From positions 1-5,644 of the forward strand of contig CADBLY010000055.1 in assembly GCA_902795725.1 (NCBI GenBank): a DNA stretch of 5,644 nucleotides. Reading direction: 5' to 3'. Positions 5,607 to 5,644 of the stretch are shown piece by piece. Position numbers and translations under genes: made by a program. The notes beneath the pieces were generated by a model. The model had not been told where the DNA came from, ran no database searches, and was given only the letters and a program-made list of their open reading frames with translations. Numbering within the stretch: the stretch's first letter is position 1; each line of letters starts with the position of its first letter. This stretch comes from an uncultured Erysipelotrichaceae bacterium (lineage in GTDB: Bacteria; Bacillota_I; Bacilli_A; RF39; UBA660).

Positions 5607-5644
5607 ATGAAGTTAGTTGTGGGACTTGGTAATCCAGGTAAAGA
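5607..5644 (+). CDS. pth: Peptidyl-tRNA hydrolase, first 12 codons (continues beyond window)
   Basis: Only MKLVVGLGNPGK is visible, but this is the highly conserved N-terminus of bacterial Pth, including the GLGNPG motif whose Asn (residue 9 here, Asn10 in E. coli) contacts the substrate. Pth frees tRNA from peptidyl-tRNA that drops off ribosomes. The ATG lies two bases after the rsmI stop and behind a strong ribosome binding site. In B. subtilis pth (spoVC) is separated from rsmI by several genes, so the direct junction here is a local rearrangement or compaction. Confidence 0.9.
   Translation, partial: MKLVVGLGNPGK

Noticed and set aside
1..5644. tRNA, SRP RNA, riboswitch, CRISPR or mobile element
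   Set aside because: There is no gap larger than 36 bases, and no clustered repeats, transposase motifs or tRNA-like folds were noticed. The SRP RNA gene near dnaX in B. subtilis would lie upstream of this window.

Overview
The window is a tightly packed, strongly AT-rich stretch with every gene on the + strand and almost no intergenic sequence. It reads as one operon-like run: dnaX (3' part), ybaB/ebfC, recR, a bofA-like small membrane protein gene, holB, ricT (yaaT), trmN6 (yabB), rsmI, and the first 12 codons of pth. This is the low-GC Gram-positive (Bacillota, Bacilli-like) chromosomal neighbourhood known from Bacillus subtilis as dnaX-yaaK-recR-yaaL-bofA and holB-yaaT-yabA-yabB-yazA-yabC, here compacted. 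The AT bias, small gaps, trimmed proteins and standard genetic code (all Trp codons seen are TGG; AGG and CGG fall on conserved Arg positions) suggest an uncultured, gut-type or otherwise streamlined member of the Bacilli. Lineage below that level cannot be fixed from this window.

Layout: 1-1309 encodes the clamp-loader subunit tau/gamma, entered just upstream of its SRC motif. 1328-1624 is the nucleoid-associated protein YbaB/EbfC, and recR begins one base after its stop. After a 36-base gap, 2256-2444 encodes a 62-residue two-helix membrane protein that matches the BofA family. 2458-3375 is clamp-loader delta prime without its usual zinc-binding cysteines. 3377-4060 is RicT with a shortened tail. 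4044-4778 (TrmN6-like) and 4768-5604 (RsmI) overlap their upstream neighbours, and pth starts two bases after rsmI.

Functionally the run combines the replication clamp loader (DnaX, HolB), recombinational repair and nucleoid proteins (RecR, YbaB), and translation or RNA upkeep (RicT with RNase Y, a tRNA m6A methyltransferase, a 16S rRNA 2'-O-methyltransferase and peptidyl-tRNA hydrolase). No internal terminator or convincing promoter is visible. Overlaps and stop-start junctions point to co-transcription and translational coupling. tmk, yabA and yazA, which sit among these genes in B. subtilis, are absent from this stretch.

I do not see an undescribed multi-gene system here. The points most worth checking are the short BofA homologue that keeps three polar residues, a 26-bp perfect palindrome followed by a slip-prone A7 run in the dnaX linker, the zinc-less HolB, and the absence of TGA stops.
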